DNA of 64,000 bases from Pseudorhodoplanes sp. (lineage in GTDB: Bacteria > Pseudomonadota > Alphaproteobacteria > Rhizobiales > Xanthobacteraceae), in assembly GCA_032027085.1 (NCBI GenBank), contig JAVSMS010000001.1, positions 3,945,730 through 4,009,729 on the forward strand, read 5' to 3'. The notes beneath the pieces were generated by a model that was not told the origin of the DNA, did no database searches, and saw only the letters and a list, made by a program, of their open reading frames with translations. The position numbers and the translations under genes are program-made. Below, one piece after another: positions 1 through 9,898 of this stretch (the first letter of the stretch is position 1; each line of letters begins with the position of its first letter).

Positions 1-181
1 TGTCCTCCATGCCGCTCTTGCCGCTGCGCAAGCGTTTATCGAGCAAGTCGGCGAGCGGATCAGCCTTCATGTCAGTCGCCTTGACCAGCCGCTGCTCGCC
101 GCTGGCGACGTCGGTGACGATCACGACAGCACGCCTTGCAGCGCGCTCGGTATTCAGAGAGGAAAGGATGTCCAGACGCAA
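1..181 (-). CDS. XdhC/CoxF-like family protein, N-terminal part (runs off the window)
   Basis: Only about the first 60 residues are inside the window; the gene continues past base 1. The start is inferred to be the TTG at 181-179, three codons after the stop of the upstream gene and in the same frame, giving a protein that begins MRLDILSSLNTERAARRA. The segment VVIVTDVASGEQRLV is typical of the N-terminal part of XdhC/CoxF proteins, which help insert or sulfurate the molybdenum cofactor of xanthine dehydrogenase/CO dehydrogenase-type enzymes. It follows a short XdhC-domain gene with a 6-base gap, so both are likely translated from the cox mRNA. No ATG is available, which makes the exact start uncertain. 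Confidence 0.6.
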   Translation of the reverse strand, partial: MRLDILSSLNTERAARRAVVIVTDVASGEQRLVKATDMKADPLADLLDKRLRSGKSGMED

Positions 182-187
182 AACAGG

Positions 188-523
188 CTACTCCACCCTT
201 TCGACGTAAACGCGGATCGTGCCGCCGCACGACAACCCGGCCCTCCACGCCGTTTCATCCGCCACGCCGAATTCCAAGGTCTTCGGCTTGCCGCTTCCGA
301 TGACGTCCAGCGCCTCGGTGATGACATCGCCCTCGACGCACCCCCCGGAGACGGAGCCAAGGAAATTGCCCTCCTCGTCAACGACGAGGTTTGAGCCGAC
401 GGGCCGCGGCGCCGAGCCCCAGGTTTGGACAACCGTCGCAAGTGCCACGCCGCGCCCGGCCTTCCGCCAGTCCTCGGCAGCTTTCAGGATATCCTCGTCG
501 CGCGCGAGCAATTTTGAATCCAT
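188..523 (-). CDS. short XdhC/CoxI-domain protein (111 aa)
   Basis: The 111-residue protein consists only of the N-terminal XdhC_CoxI domain: LATVVQTWGSAPRPVGSNLVV followed by GNFLGSVSGGCVEGDV and, near the end, GLSCGGTIRVYVE. In this family the GGCVEG and SCGG segments are the conserved signature. Full-length XdhC proteins carry an additional Rossmann domain that is absent here. The next gene downstream encodes a second XdhC-like protein, so the function may be split over two adjacent genes. Its role is inferred to be maturation of the molybdenum cofactor for the CoxL-like enzyme encoded upstream on the same strand. The start ATG at 523 leaves a 31-base gap after the CoxE-like gene. Confidence 0.82.
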   Translation of the reverse strand: MDSKLLARDEDILKAAEDWRKAGRGVALATVVQTWGSAPRPVGSNLVVDEEGNFLGSVSGGCVEGDVITEALDVIGSGKPKTLEFGVADETAWRAGLSCGGTIRVYVERVE

Positions 524-554
524 GATCAGATCCCTGCCTGCAGAACTTCAATCA

Positions 555-1754
555 TCACGCAATCTTCCTCAACCAGTTTCTCGAATCGTCGGAACGCACA
601 TGATCCGACAGCGCCCGGCACAGGTCGGCCATGGAGTCGAGATTGTGAATGGCCCGCAATTCGTCAACATGCGGCAAAATGGCCTTGATACCGCTGGCCT
701 TCGCCTCGAATCCCTCAAATCGTAACAGAGGATTGAGCCAGATCAGCCGTCGGCATGATCGCTGCAGCCGGTCCATCTCGAAGCCAAGCCGGTCGCCGGG
801 ATCGCGCTCCAATCCGTCGGTGATCAAGAGCACGATGGCGCCCTGCGCCAGGACGCGCCGCGCCCAGTGCTTGTTGAAGGCTTCAATCGAGGTCGCGATC
901 CGCGTTCCGCCCGACCAGTCGAGCACGCTGTCGGAACAGGCCGCCAGCGCATCGTCAGGATCGCGTTCGCGCAAGGCCCGCGTGACATTGGTCAGGCGGG
1001 TGCCGAACAGGAAGGTCGACACGCGCTTGCGCGCGTCAGTCACCGCGTGCAGGAAATGCAGAAACAGCCGCGTGTACTGGCTCATCGAGCCGGAAATATC
1101 GAGCAAAGCCACGATCGGCGGCTGGCGTGTCTTGGGGCCGAGATATTTCAGGTCGATCACCGCGCCGCCGCCCTTCAGGCTGGCGCGCATGGTGCGGCGC
1201 ATGTCAATGACATGCCCGTGCCGCGAGGCGGCAAAGCGCCGCGTCCGCACCTCGTCCAGCGGCAATACGAGTTGCTTGATTGCCTGCTTGGCCTCGGCAA
1301 TTTCGGCCGCCGACATCTGCGCAAAATCCTTTTTCTCCAGCATTTCACGGTCAGAGACTGTCAGCCGCGCGTCGATCTCGATGTCCTGTTTCCTTTCCGC
1401 CATCTTGCGTTCGGATTCAGGAAACAGAGCTTCGAGAACACGTTGAGCAGCCGGCGGCGGCACAGGATCGCTCGCAGCAACGGCCTGCGGCATCATCATT
1501 GCCATCATCTGCTCGAGATAGGCGCGCTTGCGGAAGAATATGCGGAAAGCCTGGTCGAACAGGATGGAATGCTCGTGTCGTTTCACGAACACCGCATGCA
1601 ACGTCCAATAGAAGTCCTCCTTGCTGCCAATGCCGGCGGCCTTCAGCGCCTCGAGTGCGTCCATCACCGCGCCCGGCCCGACAGGAATCCCGGCTGCGCG
1701 CAAGGCCCGCGCGAAGTAAAGAATATTTTCTGCGAGGCGGCCGTCCTGCTGCAT
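555..1754 (-). CDS. coxE: CoxE-like VWA-domain protein
   Basis: This 399-residue protein has a von Willebrand factor A domain in its C-terminal half with a MIDAS motif, DISGS, beginning at about residue 219, and a later conserved TDG (LLITDGLERD). The first 150 residues are alpha-helical and charged. CoxE/VWA proteins pair with MoxR-type AAA+ ATPases, and in the classical CO dehydrogenase cluster CoxD and CoxE act in building the active-site metal cluster. The reading frame is open upstream to 1925, but the ATG at 1754 was chosen because MQQDGRLAENI starts two bases after the coxD stop and upstream residues are Arg-rich and would overlap coxD. The tight spacing implies coupled translation. 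Confidence 0.85.
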   Translation of the reverse strand: MQQDGRLAENILYFARALRAAGIPVGPGAVMDALEALKAAGIGSKEDFYWTLHAVFVKRHEHSILFDQAFRIFFRKRAYLEQMMAMMMPQAVAASDPVPPPAAQRVLEALFPESERKMAERKQDIEIDARLTVSDREMLEKKDFAQMSAAEIAEAKQAIKQLVLPLDEVRTRRFAASRHGHVIDMRRTMRASLKGGGAVIDLKYLGPKTRQPPIVALLDISGSMSQYTRLFLHFLHAVTDARKRVSTFLFGTRLTNVTRALRERDPDDALAACSDSVLDWSGGTRIATSIEAFNKHWARRVLAQGAIVLLITDGLERDPGDRLGFEMDRLQRSCRRLIWLNPLLRFEGFEAKASGIKAILPHVDELRAIHNLDSMADLCRALSDHVRSDDSRNWLRKIA

Positions 1755-1756
1755 GG

Positions 1757-2692
1757 TTATTCTGCGGCGCGCAGCTCCGCGCGCACGTCGTCGAGGATAT
1801 CCTTCAGTTTGCTGCCGTCGAGGCGTGCAATATCGTCCTGGTACTTCAGCAGGACGCCGAGCGTATCCGACACCGTGGCGGGATCGAGCGCGACAACATC
1901 GAGTTCGGACAAGGCGGACGCCCAATCCAATGTCTCGGCGACACCGGGCGACTTGAACAGATCCTCGCGCCGCAGCTTCTGCACAAAATGTACGATTTCC
2001 TGCGACAGCTTTTCGGCGATACCCGGCAGCCGCGCGCGAACAATCGCGAGTTCGCGCTCTGCATTCGGATAGCCGACCCAGTGATAAAGGCAGCGCCGCT
2101 TGAGCGCGTCGTGGATTTCACGGGTCCGGTTCGAGGTGATGATGACGATCGGAGGGTGTTCCGCTTTCACCGTTCCCATTTCCGGTATCGTCACCTGGAA
2201 ATCCGCCAGCACTTCCAGCAGAAACGCCTCAAAGGCCTCGTCGGTGCGGTCGAGTTCGTCGATCAAAAGCACCGGCGCGCCGGCGGGATCTGGTTCCAGC
2301 GCCTGCAGCAGCGGCCGCTTGATCAGAAAACGGTCGGAAAAAATGTCATGCTCCAGCCGCTCGCGGTCGGTATTGCCTTCTGCCTCGCCGAGCCGGATCG
2401 CGATCATCTGCGCGGCATAGTTCCATTCATAGACTGCAGCGGAGACATCCAGTCCCTCGTAGCATTGCAGGCGAATGAGCCGACGCCCCAAAGTCTCGCT
2501 CAGCACCTTGGCGATCTCGGTCTTGCCGACTCCCGCTTCCCCTTCCAGAAACAGCGGCCGACCCATTTTCAGGGCGAGAAACAGCACCGTCGCCAGTGAC
2601 CGGTCGGCGACATAGTGGCCGGCCTTGAGCAGATCGAGCGTCGCGTCGATCGAAACAGGCAGGGACCGGGGCTCACTGGTTGTCATCAACAT
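1757..2692 (-). CDS. coxD: MoxR-family AAA+ ATPase, CoxD-like
   Basis: A 311-residue AAA+ ATPase with Walker A GEAGVGKT at residues 51-58 and Walker B VLLIDELD at about 140-147; a sensor-like TSNRTRE and an arginine-rich DALKRRCLYHW follow. CoxD is a MoxR-class chaperone reported to act on the bimetallic site of CO dehydrogenase, working with the VWA protein CoxE. Its position immediately upstream of coxE supports this assignment over other MoxR families. The gene is separated from coxM (also minus strand) by a plus-strand VOC gene, so coxDEF either has its own promoter in the 101-base gap 2693-2793 or relies on readthrough. Starts at residue 1 or 3 are both ATG. Confidence 0.88.
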   Translation of the reverse strand: MLMTTSEPRSLPVSIDATLDLLKAGHYVADRSLATVLFLALKMGRPLFLEGEAGVGKTEIAKVLSETLGRRLIRLQCYEGLDVSAAVYEWNYAAQMIAIRLGEAEGNTDRERLEHDIFSDRFLIKRPLLQALEPDPAGAPVLLIDELDRTDEAFEAFLLEVLADFQVTIPEMGTVKAEHPPIVIITSNRTREIHDALKRRCLYHWVGYPNAERELAIVRARLPGIAEKLSQEIVHFVQKLRREDLFKSPGVAETLDWASALSELDVVALDPATVSDTLGVLLKYQDDIARLDGSKLKDILDDVRAELRAAE

Positions 2693-2793
2693 CTCATCAA
2701 GAGCAGCACCGATTGCAGGGCGGAATGCGATTGTCTTGCGCCGACGCCATCTTACATATCGATTTACTGGCCGTCTTTGTATGGGTTTCCAGC

Positions 2794-3285
2794 ATGAACG
2801 ATATGCCTAACAGAGCTATCGATCCGGGAGTGCGGATCGGCCGTGTCCATTTGAAAGTGGCCGATCTCGACCGGGCGCTGGCGTTTTATCGCGGTATTCT
2901 GGGCTTCGAGATCACCCGCCGCCGCGGCGGGGCCGTTTTCATGTCGGCCGGCGGCTATCACCACCATATCGCGCTCAACGTCTGGGAAAGCCAGGGCGGC
3001 TCTCCGCCCCCACCCGGCACGACGGGCCTCTATCATGTCCCGATTCTCTATCCGACCCGCCGCCTGCTGGCCGACGCGCTCAAGCGCCTGATCGAGGCCG
3101 GCATTCCGCTCGAGGGCGCGTCCGACCATGGCGTCAGCGAAGCGCTCTATCTGCGCGATCCCGACGATAACGGCATCGAACTCTACTGCGACCGTCCCAA
3201 GGAGATGTGGAAACGCGATTGCCAACGGCATGATCGAGATGCCGACGGGCTGCTCGCCGAACTCGACAAGCAACCTGCGGCCTAA
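2794..3285 (+). CDS. VOC (glyoxalase/extradiol dioxygenase fold) protein
   Basis: The 163-residue protein shows one VOC module pair: VGRVHLKV-type beta strand with HLKVADLDRALAFYRGILGFE near the N-terminus, then HHHIALNVW, GLYHVPILY and DPDDNGIELYCDRP. His, His and Glu in these positions are the usual metal ligands of the fold, so it may be a metal-dependent ring-cleaving or lyase enzyme. The substrate cannot be read from the sequence. It lies on the opposite strand between coxM and coxD and thus interrupts the cox gene order. The ATG at 2794 was chosen because homology begins a few residues later; an ATG at 2803 is equally possible. Upstream sequence in frame looks non-coding. Confidence 0.8.
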   Translation: MNDMPNRAIDPGVRIGRVHLKVADLDRALAFYRGILGFEITRRRGGAVFMSAGGYHHHIALNVWESQGGSPPPPGTTGLYHVPILYPTRRLLADALKRLIEAGIPLEGASDHGVSEALYLRDPDDNGIELYCDRPKEMWKRDCQRHDRDADGLLAELDKQPAA

Positions 3286-3339
3286 ACAGTTGGCGCGTTT
3301 TCGGCGGCGAACCGGTACCCACTTCGCCGGAAAACGCCA

Positions 3340-4158
3340 TCAGTCTTCCGCCCCACCCTTCTCGTTTGCCGCCGCTACCGCACGCCGCGCCATCACGCCG
3401 ATGAGATGCGCGCGATATTCCGCGCTGGCGTGAATGTCGCTGTTGAGACCGTCCGCCGTGTGCGTCAACCCCTCCAGCGACTTCGGCGAGAAGCGCTTCT
3501 TCAATGCCTCCTCGAATGAGGGCACGCGGAAGACGCCGTTCGCACCCGCGCCGGTCACGGCCACGCGAATCTCCGAGCCACGCTTAGAGACAAACACGCC
3601 GACCAGCGCAAAGCCCGACGCCGGGTGCTTGAATTTCTGATAAGCCGCCTTCTTGGCAATGGGGAACGAGACCTTGGTGATAATCTCATCCGGTTCCAGC
3701 GCCGTCTCGAACATACCCTTGAAATATTCGTCCGCCGGAATCTTGCGCTTCGACGTAATGACGGTGGCGCCGAGGCCGAGTACCGCTGCCGGATAGTCGG
3801 CATTGGGATCGTTGTTGGCGAGCGAGCCGCCAATCGTGCCGACATTGCGCACATGCGGGTCCCCGATCGAGCCGGGTACCGCGGCAAGGCCCGGCATGAC
3901 CGCCTGCAGCTCCTTTGAATTCGCAACGTCGGCGTGCCTGGTCATCGCACCGATCACCACCGAGCGCGGCGAGATTTCGATGCCCGACAAGCCCTCGACT
4001 TTCGACAGATCGATCAGCATTGGCGGATTGGCGAGGCGCAGCTTCAGCACCGGAATGAGCGAATGTCCTCCGGCCAGCAGCTTGCCTTCATCGTTCTTTG
4101 CCAGAAGATTGACCGCCTGACGCACCGTCGTCGGCCGCTCGAATTTGAAAGCGTACAT
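3340..4158 (-). CDS. coxM: CoxM-like FAD-binding medium subunit of molybdenum hydroxylase
   Basis: The 272-residue protein has the two flavin-binding signatures of CO dehydrogenase/xanthine dehydrogenase medium subunits: AGGHS at residues 29-33 and TIGGS at 108-112, followed by NNDPNADYP. It would pass electrons from the iron-sulfur subunit to an acceptor in the membrane. The frame is open to 4278, but the first 40 extra residues overlap coxL and are Arg/Lys-rich; the ATG at 4158 begins MYAFKFERP, the normal N-terminus of this family, 10 bases after the coxL stop. Order on the strand is S-L-M, the arrangement described for form II enzymes, whereas form I uses M-S-L. Confidence 0.92.
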   Translation of the reverse strand: MYAFKFERPTTVRQAVNLLAKNDEGKLLAGGHSLIPVLKLRLANPPMLIDLSKVEGLSGIEISPRSVVIGAMTRHADVANSKELQAVMPGLAAVPGSIGDPHVRNVGTIGGSLANNDPNADYPAAVLGLGATVITSKRKIPADEYFKGMFETALEPDEIITKVSFPIAKKAAYQKFKHPASGFALVGVFVSKRGSEIRVAVTGAGANGVFRVPSFEEALKKRFSPKSLEGLTHTADGLNSDIHASAEYRAHLIGVMARRAVAAANEKGGAED

Positions 4159-4168
4159 GCGAAGACTC

Positions 4169-6532
4169 CTATTCCGCCGCAATCTGGTTGCGTTTGACGG
4201 CTTGTAACACGCGCCACACAGCCAGCGGCGTTGCCGGCATTTCAATATTTTCCGTGCCAAGGGCATCGGTGATGGCATTCATCACGGCCGCCGGGGCGGC
4301 AATAGCGCCGGCCTCCCCACAGCCCTTGATACCGAGCGGGTTGGATGGGCATTTCGTTTCGGTCGTGTCGACCCTGAAGGATGGGAAATTATGGGCGCGC
4401 GGCATGGTGTAATCCATGAATGATCCGCTCAGCAATTGCCCGTCCTTGTCGTAGACCGTGTGCTCAAGCATCGCCTGGCCGACGCCCTGCGCGATGCCGC
4501 CATGCACCTGACCTTCCACGATCATGGGATTGATCAGCGTCCCGAAATCGTCGACCGCCGTCCAGCCGACAATCTCTGTTTCACCGGTCTCCTGGTCGAT
4601 CTCCACTTCGCAGATGTGACACCCGGCCGGGAAGGTAAAATTGGTGGGATCGTAGAAGGCGCCCTCTTTCAGGCCGGGCTCGATCTCCTGCGTCGGGAAT
4701 TTGTGCCCGACATAGGCCGCAAGCGCGACCTCGCCGAACGCCATCGACTTGTCGGTGCCGGCAACCGTGAACTTGCCGTCCTTGAACTCGATGTCGCCTT
4801 CCGCCGCTTCCATCACATGCGCGGCGATCTTCTTCGCCTTGGCTTCGACCTTGTCGAGCGCCTTCACGATCGCCGACATGCCGACCGCGCCGGAACGCGA
4901 GCCATAAGTGCCCATGCCGAACTGAACCTTGTCGGTATCGCCATGCACAACCGACACCTGATCGATCGGGATGCCAAGGCGCTCCGACACAAGCTGGGCG
5001 AAGGTCGTTTCATGCCCCTGCCCGTGCGCATGGCAGCCGGTCAACACCTCCACCGTGCCGGTCGGATTGACCCGCACTTCCGCGGATTCCCACAAGCCGA
5101 CGCCGGCGCCGAGCGAGCCGACCGCCTGCGACGGCGCAATGCCGCACGCTTCGATATAGGTCGAATAGCCCAGCCCTCGCAGCTTGCCATGGCGGGCGGC
5201 GTCGCGCTTGCGCTTGCCGAAGCCTTTCACATCGGCAAGCTCCATCGCCTTCTTCAGCGAAGCGAGATAATCGCCAGCGTCATAAGCCATGATTACCGGG
5301 GTCTGGTGCGGGAAACTCTTGATGAAATTGCGCTTGCGTAACTCGGCGGGATCCATGCCGAGTTCGCGGGCGCCGACTTCCACCAGCCGCTCGACGACGA
5401 AGGTCGCCTCCGGTCTCCCTGCTCCACGATAGGCGTCGACCGGCACCGTGTTGGTGTACACGGCATCGACCTCGCAATAGATATTCGGAATTGCGTACTG
5501 CCCCGACAGCAGCGTCGCATAAAGATAAGTCGGAACCGACGACGAGAAGGTCGACATGTAGCCGCCCAGATTGGCAATCGTCTTCACCTTCAGCGCTGTG
5601 ATCCTGCCCTCCGCATCGAACGCCATTTCGGCATGCGTGACATGATCGCGGCCATGCGCATCGGCGAGAAACGCTTCCGAACGATCGGACGTCCATTTCA
5701 CCGGCCGGTTGACCCGGCGCGACGCCCACAGGCACACGACTTCTTCCGGGTAAATGAAAATCTTCGAGCCGAAGCCGCCACCGACATCCGGAGCTATCAC
5801 GCGCAGCTTGTGCTCCGGCGCCATGCCGACAAAGGCCGAGATGACCAGCCGCGCCACATGCGGATTCTGCGACGTGTTCCAGAGCGTCAGGCTGTCGGTA
5901 CCGGAATCGTATTCAGCCAAGGCCGCACGCGGCTCCATGGCATTCGGCACCAGCCGGTTATTGGTCAGATCGATCCGGGTGACATGCTTCGCCGACGCAA
6001 TTGCAGCATCGGTCGCTTTCGCATCGCCGAGATGCCACTCGTAGATCGTGTTCTTCGGCGCGACATCATGGATCTGCCCGGCGGTTTTTGCCTGCGCCGG
6101 ATCGCTCACCGCAGACAGCACTTCGTAATCGACAACGACTTTCTCAGCCGCGTCCTTCGCCTGCGCCAGCGTTTCGGCAATCACCACCGCCACCGGATCG
6201 CCGACATAGCAGGCCTTAGTCGCCGCTAGCGCCGGATGCGGCGCCATCTTCATCGGCGAGCCGTCCTTGGAATGGATCATCCAACCACAGATCAGATTGC
6301 CAATCTTGTCGTCAGCGAGATCCCTGCCGGTCAGCACCGCCAGAACGCCGGGCATGGCCGCCGCCGCGCCACTGTCGACGCTGCGAATCTTCGCATGCGC
6401 GTGCGGAGAGCGAACAAAATATGCGAAAGTCTGTCCGGGCCGGGAGACATCGTCGGTGTAATGTCCCTTGCCGATAATGAAACGCTGGTCTTCCTTGCGG
6501 CGCACCGCCGCGCCGATTCCGGTCGCAGTCAT
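4169..6532 (-). CDS. coxL: Form II CoxL-like molybdopterin large subunit
   Basis: The 787-residue molybdopterin-binding subunit of a xanthine dehydrogenase/CO dehydrogenase-type enzyme. Residues 367-373 read AYRGAGR, the signature of form II (CODH-like) proteins; the form I enzymes proven to oxidise CO have AYXCSFR with a Cys that bridges the Mo and Cu atoms, and that Cys is missing here. Glu740 lies in GCGEAGAI, matching the base that is conserved across the superfamily. Other family blocks are GGGFGSKIF and [10 protein letters not shown]. The natural substrate is therefore open: a weak CO oxidase or hydroxylation of another small carbonyl or heterocycle are both possible. It lies 47 bases after coxS and 10 before coxM, clearly one operon. 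Confidence 0.93.
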   Translation of the reverse strand: MTATGIGAAVRRKEDQRFIIGKGHYTDDVSRPGQTFAYFVRSPHAHAKIRSVDSGAAAAMPGVLAVLTGRDLADDKIGNLICGWMIHSKDGSPMKMAPHPALAATKACYVGDPVAVVIAETLAQAKDAAEKVVVDYEVLSAVSDPAQAKTAGQIHDVAPKNTIYEWHLGDAKATDAAIASAKHVTRIDLTNNRLVPNAMEPRAALAEYDSGTDSLTLWNTSQNPHVARLVISAFVGMAPEHKLRVIAPDVGGGFGSKIFIYPEEVVCLWASRRVNRPVKWTSDRSEAFLADAHGRDHVTHAEMAFDAEGRITALKVKTIANLGGYMSTFSSSVPTYLYATLLSGQYAIPNIYCEVDAVYTNTVPVDAYRGAGRPEATFVVERLVEVGARELGMDPAELRKRNFIKSFPHQTPVIMAYDAGDYLASLKKAMELADVKGFGKRKRDAARHGKLRGLGYSTYIEACGIAPSQAVGSLGAGVGLWESAEVRVNPTGTVEVLTGCHAHGQGHETTFAQLVSERLGIPIDQVSVVHGDTDKVQFGMGTYGSRSGAVGMSAIVKALDKVEAKAKKIAAHVMEAAEGDIEFKDGKFTVAGTDKSMAFGEVALAAYVGHKFPTQEIEPGLKEGAFYDPTNFTFPAGCHICEVEIDQETGETEIVGWTAVDDFGTLINPMIVEGQVHGGIAQGVGQAMLEHTVYDKDGQLLSGSFMDYTMPRAHNFPSFRVDTTETKCPSNPLGIKGCGEAGAIAAPAAVMNAITDALGTENIEMPATPLAVWRVLQAVKRNQIAAE

Positions 6533-6579
6533 GGCGGTTCCTCCCTCGTTTCGTTTTTATCTTTGCAGTTTCGGCGCGT

Positions 6580-7050
<471 letters not shown>

Positions 7051-7244
7051 CGCAATCCTCCTCGGACTAGAAATTGGTCAGTTTCTGGGCCCGTTTCTTC
7101 CGGCGCCAGCCTTTTTAATCTGAAATCGAGCCGATTTTCGGTATTTTGAACTATCCAAGTCTGGACCCCGAGCCTCGCCCCGGTCAAGAGCGCAATCGGC
7201 CGTCCATGCCGAAGGCACGGACCTGCCCGGACCAGCCGGCAGGG

Positions 7245-7691
7245 TCAGCCTTTGACCGCGGTGGCGAAATTCTCGAAGAACTGGTCCGCCAGCTTCTTGG
7301 CTGCGCCATTGATCAGCCGCTGGCCAAGTTGGGCGAGCTTCCCGCCGATCTGCGCTTCCACATTGTAGGTCAGGAGCGTGCCGCCATCCTTTTCGGTGAG
7401 CGCGACCGCCGCGGCGCCCTTGGCGAAGCCGGCCACACCGCCGTCGCCCTGCCCTGAAATCTTGTAGCCGTTCGGTGGGTCGAGGTCTGAGAGCGTCACG
7501 CGGCCTTTGAACTTCGCCTTCACCGGACCGATCTTGTTCACAGCTACTGCCTCGAATTCCGTCTCCGACAGCATGTTCAATTCTTGGCAGCCCGGAATAC
7601 AGACCTTGAGCGTCTCAGGGTCGTTGAGCTTCGCCCATACCGTTTCGCGGGACGCCGGAAGCTGGACCTCGCCGGTCATTGTCATGGCCAT
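7245..7691 (-). CDS. coxG: CoxG-like SRPBCC-domain protein
   Basis: The 148-residue protein is a complete SRPBCC/CoxG domain: GEVQLPASRETVWAKLNDP at the start, IPGCQELNM in the middle, and a C-terminal amphipathic helix GGKLAQLGQRLINGAAKKLADQFF. CoxG proteins are linked to membrane attachment of CO dehydrogenase-type enzymes. Here the gene precedes coxS on the same strand and would be co-transcribed or co-regulated with it. Alternative ATG codons at residues 1, 3 and 5 make the start uncertain by up to four residues. The polysaccharide deacetylase gene upstream ends only 21 bases before this start. Confidence 0.88.
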   Translation of the reverse strand: MAMTMTGEVQLPASRETVWAKLNDPETLKVCIPGCQELNMLSETEFEAVAVNKIGPVKAKFKGRVTLSDLDPPNGYKISGQGDGGVAGFAKGAAAVALTEKDGGTLLTYNVEAQIGGKLAQLGQRLINGAAKKLADQFFENFATAVKG

Positions 7692-7712
7692 GAGCGATCA
7701 CTCCTCAAATTT

Positions 7713-8363
7713 TCAGGCAGCGGCGACGTAACTGTCGATGGGGCGCACGACTATCCCGTCCACGATGGGCACGCAATCCGGCGGGAAATCCTGGTGCAGG
7801 CGCCCGCCAAGCTCTCCGACCTTATCGAGGAAGCGGTCAAGGTGACGCATTGCTCCCGTCGGCAGGTCGTGAAGGACCATCAGAGTCCAGGGCTGGCGTT
7901 GACAATGTTGAATTGCGCGTTCGACCCAGCCGTCGGGATCATTCCAGTCGCGCGGAATGGAATTCCACAACACACAGGTGAAGCGACCCGCCTTGAGAAA
8001 ATTCACGATGTCGGAGTTCATCAGTCTGCTGTCGAGATTTCCCCCACCGCCGAACGGCCGGAAGAGTTTGTGCGGATGCGCGAGAGCGCCGATGATGCGC
8101 TGCGTCTGGCCGATTTCAGTCTCGGCAAGGTCCGGTGTCTGGCGCCGCTCGCCCAGCGGCACCGAATGTGTCCAGGAATGATTGCCGATCCAGTGACCTT
8201 CGGCATGCGCCCGCTCCGCCAACGCGCGGCGCTTCGGATCCGCGAGCTTCTGGCCGATGATGAAGAAGGTTGTCTTGAGTCCCCGGCGCGCCAGGATATC
8301 CAGCACCTGCGGCGTGACATCGGGCTCGGGGCCGTTATCGAATGAGAGGGTCAGATCGAACAT
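7713..8363 (-). CDS. polysaccharide deacetylase (NodB-fold) family protein
   Basis: The 216-residue protein has the NodB homology domain: SFDNGP at residues 7-12, the metal-binding pair in HSWTHS (His62 and His66), RPFGGGGN at about 100-107 and a late LHDLP. In the classical TFDDGP motif the first Asp is the catalytic base and the second binds the metal; here the second is Asn10, so metal binding or chemistry may differ from chitin/peptidoglycan deacetylases. No signal peptide is evident, which favours a cytoplasmic role on a small substrate. It lies 21 bases upstream of coxG on the same strand and may be the first gene of the cox operon. The start ATG at 8363 matches the start of the domain. 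Confidence 0.85.
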   Translation of the reverse strand: MFDLTLSFDNGPEPDVTPQVLDILARRGLKTTFFIIGQKLADPKRRALAERAHAEGHWIGNHSWTHSVPLGERRQTPDLAETEIGQTQRIIGALAHPHKLFRPFGGGGNLDSRLMNSDIVNFLKAGRFTCVLWNSIPRDWNDPDGWVERAIQHCQRQPWTLMVLHDLPTGAMRHLDRFLDKVGELGGRLHQDFPPDCVPIVDGIVVRPIDSYVAAA

Positions 8364-8492
8364 GGCCCGGTATCGTCAATTTATGGTGCGACCGCAATGG
8401 CCAGGCTATGCGCCTGTGGTCTGTCGGGCGTGTGACTTGGCGGATGGAAGCTCTCCCCTTACTGTGTCCGCTCTCTCAGATCGCATCCCGCC

Positions 8493-9860
8493 ATGACCAG
8501 TCCGCTCATCCCCCCCACCCTGCTTGCGCCGCTCTTTTCGAGCGCGGCCATGCGCGCCATCACGTCGGATGAGGCGCGGCTGCAGCGGATGCTGAATGTC
8601 GAGGCGGCGCTGGCGCGGGCAGAGGCCGGACTGGGGGTGATCCCAAAAGGCGCTGCCGAGCCGATCAACAAGGCCTGCCACGCCAATCTGTTCGATATAA
8701 AGGCCTTGAGCGAGGCCGCCGTCGCCGCCGGCAATCTGGCCATTCCGCTGGTCAAGGCGCTGACTGCCGAAGTCAAGAAAAGCAACGCCGAAGCTGCCGG
8801 CTACGTGCATTGGGGCGCAACCAGTCAGGATGTCATCGACACCGCCCTGGTGCTGGAATTGCGCGCGGCCATCGACGCACTGACCAGCGAACTCGACCGC
8901 GCCATCGTCGGGTTTACCACGCTCGCCGAAAAACATAGGCACACGCCGACCGTCGCCCGCACCTGGCTGCAGCAGGCGCTGCCGATGCCGTTCGGTCTCA
9001 AGCTCGCGGGCTATGGCGCGGCCCTCGCCCGCTCGCGTACGCGGCTCGCGCGACTGCGCGAGGAGGCCTTGGTGCTGCAATTCGGCGGCGCGGCGGGCAC
9101 GCTTGCGGCGCTCGGCGAACGCGGCCTCCAAGTGTCCGAGAACCTTGCGAAGGAACTCAAGCTTCCTCTGCCGGAAGCGCCCTGGCACACGCATCGCGAC
9201 CGCCTGGCCGAGATTGCGTCGGCTCTGACCATTCTCGCCGGAACATGCGGAAAGATTGCACGCGATGTCTCCCTTCTGATGCAGACCGAGGTCGGTGAAG
9301 CCTTCGAGCCGGCGGGTGAAGAACGCGGCGGTTCTTCCACCATGCCGCACAAACGCAATCCCGTCGCCGCCGCGGCTGCGCTCGCCGCGGCGACCATCGC
9401 GCCGCAACTTTGCGCAACACTGCTGGCTGCCGAAATCCAGGAACATGAGCGCGCGGCAGGCACCTGGGCGGCAGAATGGCCGACCTTTCCGGCTTTGTGC
9501 CTTGTCACGTCCGGCGCGCTCGCAGCGATCGTCGATATCGCGGAAGGTCTTGATGTCGATGTGGAACGCATGAACCGCAATCTCGATCTGACCGGCGGAC
9601 AGATCATGGCGGAAGCGATTTCATTCCGGCTTGCCGAAAAGCTCGGCAAGTCGGTCGCCCACAAACTGCTCGAGGATGCCAGCAAGCGTGCGCATGCGGA
9701 AAGGCGCAGCCTGAAGGATGTGCTGCTGCATGATCCCCGCGTGACCGCCCATATCCCGGCGGCCGAATTGCCGAAACTGTTCGATCCGCTCAGTTATCAA
9801 GGCATCGCGCAAACGCTGATCGACCGTCTGGTGGCATCCGCGGCCGGCAACCACCATTGA
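8493..9860 (+). CDS. pcaB: 3-carboxy-cis,cis-muconate cycloisomerase
   Basis: A 455-residue member of the fumarase/aspartase superfamily with the signature GSSTMPHKRNP at residues 280-290. The N-terminus (SSAAMRAITSDEARLQRML) and the block VHWGATSQDVIDTALVL match PcaB, which lactonises 3-carboxymuconate in protocatechuate breakdown. Its identity as PcaB and not the related adenylosuccinate lyase is backed by the pcaD and pcaC genes that follow; purB is a separate gene at 31960-33273. The distance to pcaD is 38 bases, consistent with one pcaBDC transcript. The ring-cleaving dioxygenase genes pcaGH are not in the window. Confidence 0.93.
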   Translation: MTSPLIPPTLLAPLFSSAAMRAITSDEARLQRMLNVEAALARAEAGLGVIPKGAAEPINKACHANLFDIKALSEAAVAAGNLAIPLVKALTAEVKKSNAEAAGYVHWGATSQDVIDTALVLELRAAIDALTSELDRAIVGFTTLAEKHRHTPTVARTWLQQALPMPFGLKLAGYGAALARSRTRLARLREEALVLQFGGAAGTLAALGERGLQVSENLAKELKLPLPEAPWHTHRDRLAEIASALTILAGTCGKIARDVSLLMQTEVGEAFEPAGEERGGSSTMPHKRNPVAAAAALAAATIAPQLCATLLAAEIQEHERAAGTWAAEWPTFPALCLVTSGALAAIVDIAEGLDVDVERMNRNLDLTGGQIMAEAISFRLAEKLGKSVAHKLLEDASKRAHAERRSLKDVLLHDPRVTAHIPAAELPKLFDPLSYQGIAQTLIDRLVASAAGNHH

Positions 9861-9898
9861 CGGCAACTGCTCTCAGTAACAAACACCCGGAGGATTTC

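Noticed and set aside
867-2599. Two long overlapping plus-strand open frames (about 400 and 440 codons) opposite coxE and coxD.
   Set aside because: They have Arg/Gln/His/Pro-rich compositions, no domain, no ribosome binding site, and mirror genes with clear MoxR and VWA motifs.
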